A stretch of DNA of 64,000 nucleotides from Cloacimonetes bacterium SCGC AAA252-N17 (GTDB lineage Bacteria; Cloacimonadota; Cloacimonadia; JGIOTU-2): positions 10,652 through 74,651 of the forward strand of contig ASNI01000003.1 of NCBI GenBank assembly GCA_000404785.1. The letters are read 5' to 3'. The translations under genes were made by a program, and so were the position numbers. The notes beneath the pieces were generated by a model that ran no database searches, was not told where the DNA came from, and was given only the letters and a program-made list of their open reading frames with translations. This document shows positions 63,326-64,000 of this stretch, in pieces (positions within the stretch are counted from its first letter, which is position 1; each line of letters opens with the position of its first letter).

Positions 63326-63428
63326 ACTAACACCTCTTTTTATAACTGAAATTCTTACTTTTTAAAAATTTAATAAAAAAATGTTGTCAATTATCTTATC
63401 ATAAATTTTGCTAAAAGCTCCACCATCC

Positions 63429-63502
63429 TGGATGACATCAGATACACAAAAATAATCTCTGCAGCTGACAGCATAATCAAAGAAGTAAATCAAGCAGCTT
63501 AA
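63429..63502 (+). pseudogene. Orphan C-terminal gene tail (copy B)
   Basis: DDIRYTKIISAADSIIKEVN then QAA and TAA, followed 20 bases later by a hairpin. No start or further coding sequence upstream in this frame. Similar to copy A at 62818. The rest of 63326-63580 holds no gene. Confidence 0.5.
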
Positions 63503-63522
63503 ACTTCTCTCCAAATATCAAT

Positions 63523-63552
63523 AAGCCGGTGCGTCTTATGACGTGTCGGCTT
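63523..63552. terminator. Terminator-like hairpin
   Basis: AAGCCGGTGCGTC-TTAT-GACGTGTCGGCTT with TCTT beyond it. It lies between the orphan tail (plus) and the 3' end of the TPR gene (minus) and could end both. Confidence 0.55.
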
Positions 63553-63580
63553 CTTAATATCTTTCTTTTTATTTATGTTA

Positions 63581-64000
63581 TTACAATCTTTCAATATATC
63601 CTATCAACTTTTGTGCTTCATAAACATCAGGATATTTAACTAATATCTTCCTTGCTTTTTTTAAATCATCTTTGTCTTTTCCAAATATAGCAACACCCAT
63701 TATTAATATTTTAGCATAATCTATATCATAGGTTCTTGGGTTCTCTAGGGCAAGCTCCCTATAAATCTTCAGAGCTTCTTCGTGTTTTTCTAATGCATCA
63801 CCATATTCATTTTTTACCTTTTTTAAAATAGCCAAATTGTTCAATGTAGTAGCTACATATGGTAAATAGGTTCTTGGGTTCTCTTTGGCAAGCTCCCTAT
63901 AAATATGCAAAGCTTCTTCGTATTTTTCTAATGCCTCGCCATATTCATTTTTTGCCTTATGTAAAACTGCCAAATTGTTCAAAGTAGTAGCTACATATGG
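63581..64000 (-). CDS. TPR-repeat protein, 5' end outside window
   Basis: At least 139 residues, open to the window edge. Two nearly identical 46-residue units, VATTLNNLAVLHKAKNEYGE / ALEKYEEALHIYRELAKENP and VATTLNNLAILKKVKNEYGD / ALEKHEEALKIYRELALENP, are followed by a diverged C-terminus (KARKILVKYPDVYEAQKLIG). These are TPR units of the kinesin-light-chain-like (TPR_12) type. The frame continues upstream as another unit (PYVATTLNNL). Partner and function unknown. Confidence 0.8.
   Translation of the reverse strand, partial: PYVATTLNNLAVLHKAKNEYGEALEKYEEALHIYRELAKENPRTYLPYVATTLNNLAILKKVKNEYGDALEKHEEALKIYRELALENPRTYDIDYAKILIMGVAIFGKDKDDLKKARKILVKYPDVYEAQKLIGYIERL

Overview
The window is a 64 kb, AT-rich stretch of a bacterial chromosome. 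It carries housekeeping genes (polA, recJ, lnt, rnpB, tmRNA, a tRNA) next to many secreted proteins. Those proteins end in a Y-P-N-P-F / FlgD-like C-terminal domain of the type-9-secretion kind, and a PorV/PorQ-type outer-membrane protein is also present. This points to the FCB (Fibrobacteres-Chlorobi-Bacteroidetes) side of the tree, most likely an anaerobe of the Cloacimonadota type. The phylum is an inference from gene content, not a measured placement.

Layout. 1-5.4 kb: a giant secreted C39-like cysteine peptidase with a beta-helix-like tail, cut by the window edge. 5.4-6.2 kb: remnants and a palindrome. 6.2-12.2 kb: a TPR protein, a DUF4175 membrane/coiled-coil protein, tRNA-Thr and a small exported protein. 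12.4-23.3 kb: a metal/Fe-S locus with Mrp, DUF134, Gly/Arg-rich small proteins, three intact and one truncated NifX-like proteins, two MinD-ferredoxin ATPases, an MBL hydrolase, an aminotransferase, TauE and others. 23.4-29.9 kb: PepC, MIP18, MFS, a methyltransferase, a stand-alone Thr-tRNA editing domain, Sir2, a UDG and a DUF89 protein. 30-31 kb: a GIY-YIG ORF beside tmRNA. 31-39.9 kb (minus): PorV, two alpha-alpha toroid proteins, YdjY, a propeller protein, an amidase and a decayed reductive-dehalogenase fragment. 40-45 kb: polA, a LarA-like protein and a frameshifted DUF362 ferredoxin. 45.6-50.5 kb: a TrmB-type regulator with an in-frame stop, followed by secreted repeat proteins. 50.8-56.6 kb: zinc-ribbon protein, rnpB, recJ, a lipoprotein, lnt and a MerR-like regulator.

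The most coherent and unusual system is at 56.6-62.8 kb. It is an almost fully overlapping operon for the ARCHAEAL route to CoA: pantoate kinase, phosphopantothenate synthetase, ketopantoate reductase, PanB, an MfnA-type PLP decarboxylase (beta-alanine supply) and an archaeal-looking CoaBC. The usual bacterial panC and pantothenate kinase are not seen in this window. The run is interrupted only by a four-helix-bundle (S23/IVP) ORF framed by inverted repeats.

A second theme is small transposase-less cassettes. The S23 ORF and a GxxExxY ORF are each bounded by inverted repeats and set inside operons, and a GIY-YIG ORF lies next to tmRNA. Related to this, short GC-rich palindromes sit inside polA, the pantoate kinase gene, rnpB and a signal-peptide region. 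A third theme is gene decay: +1 frameshifts (two at poly-A runs), one in-frame stop, and truncated remnants. Some of these could be sequencing errors.
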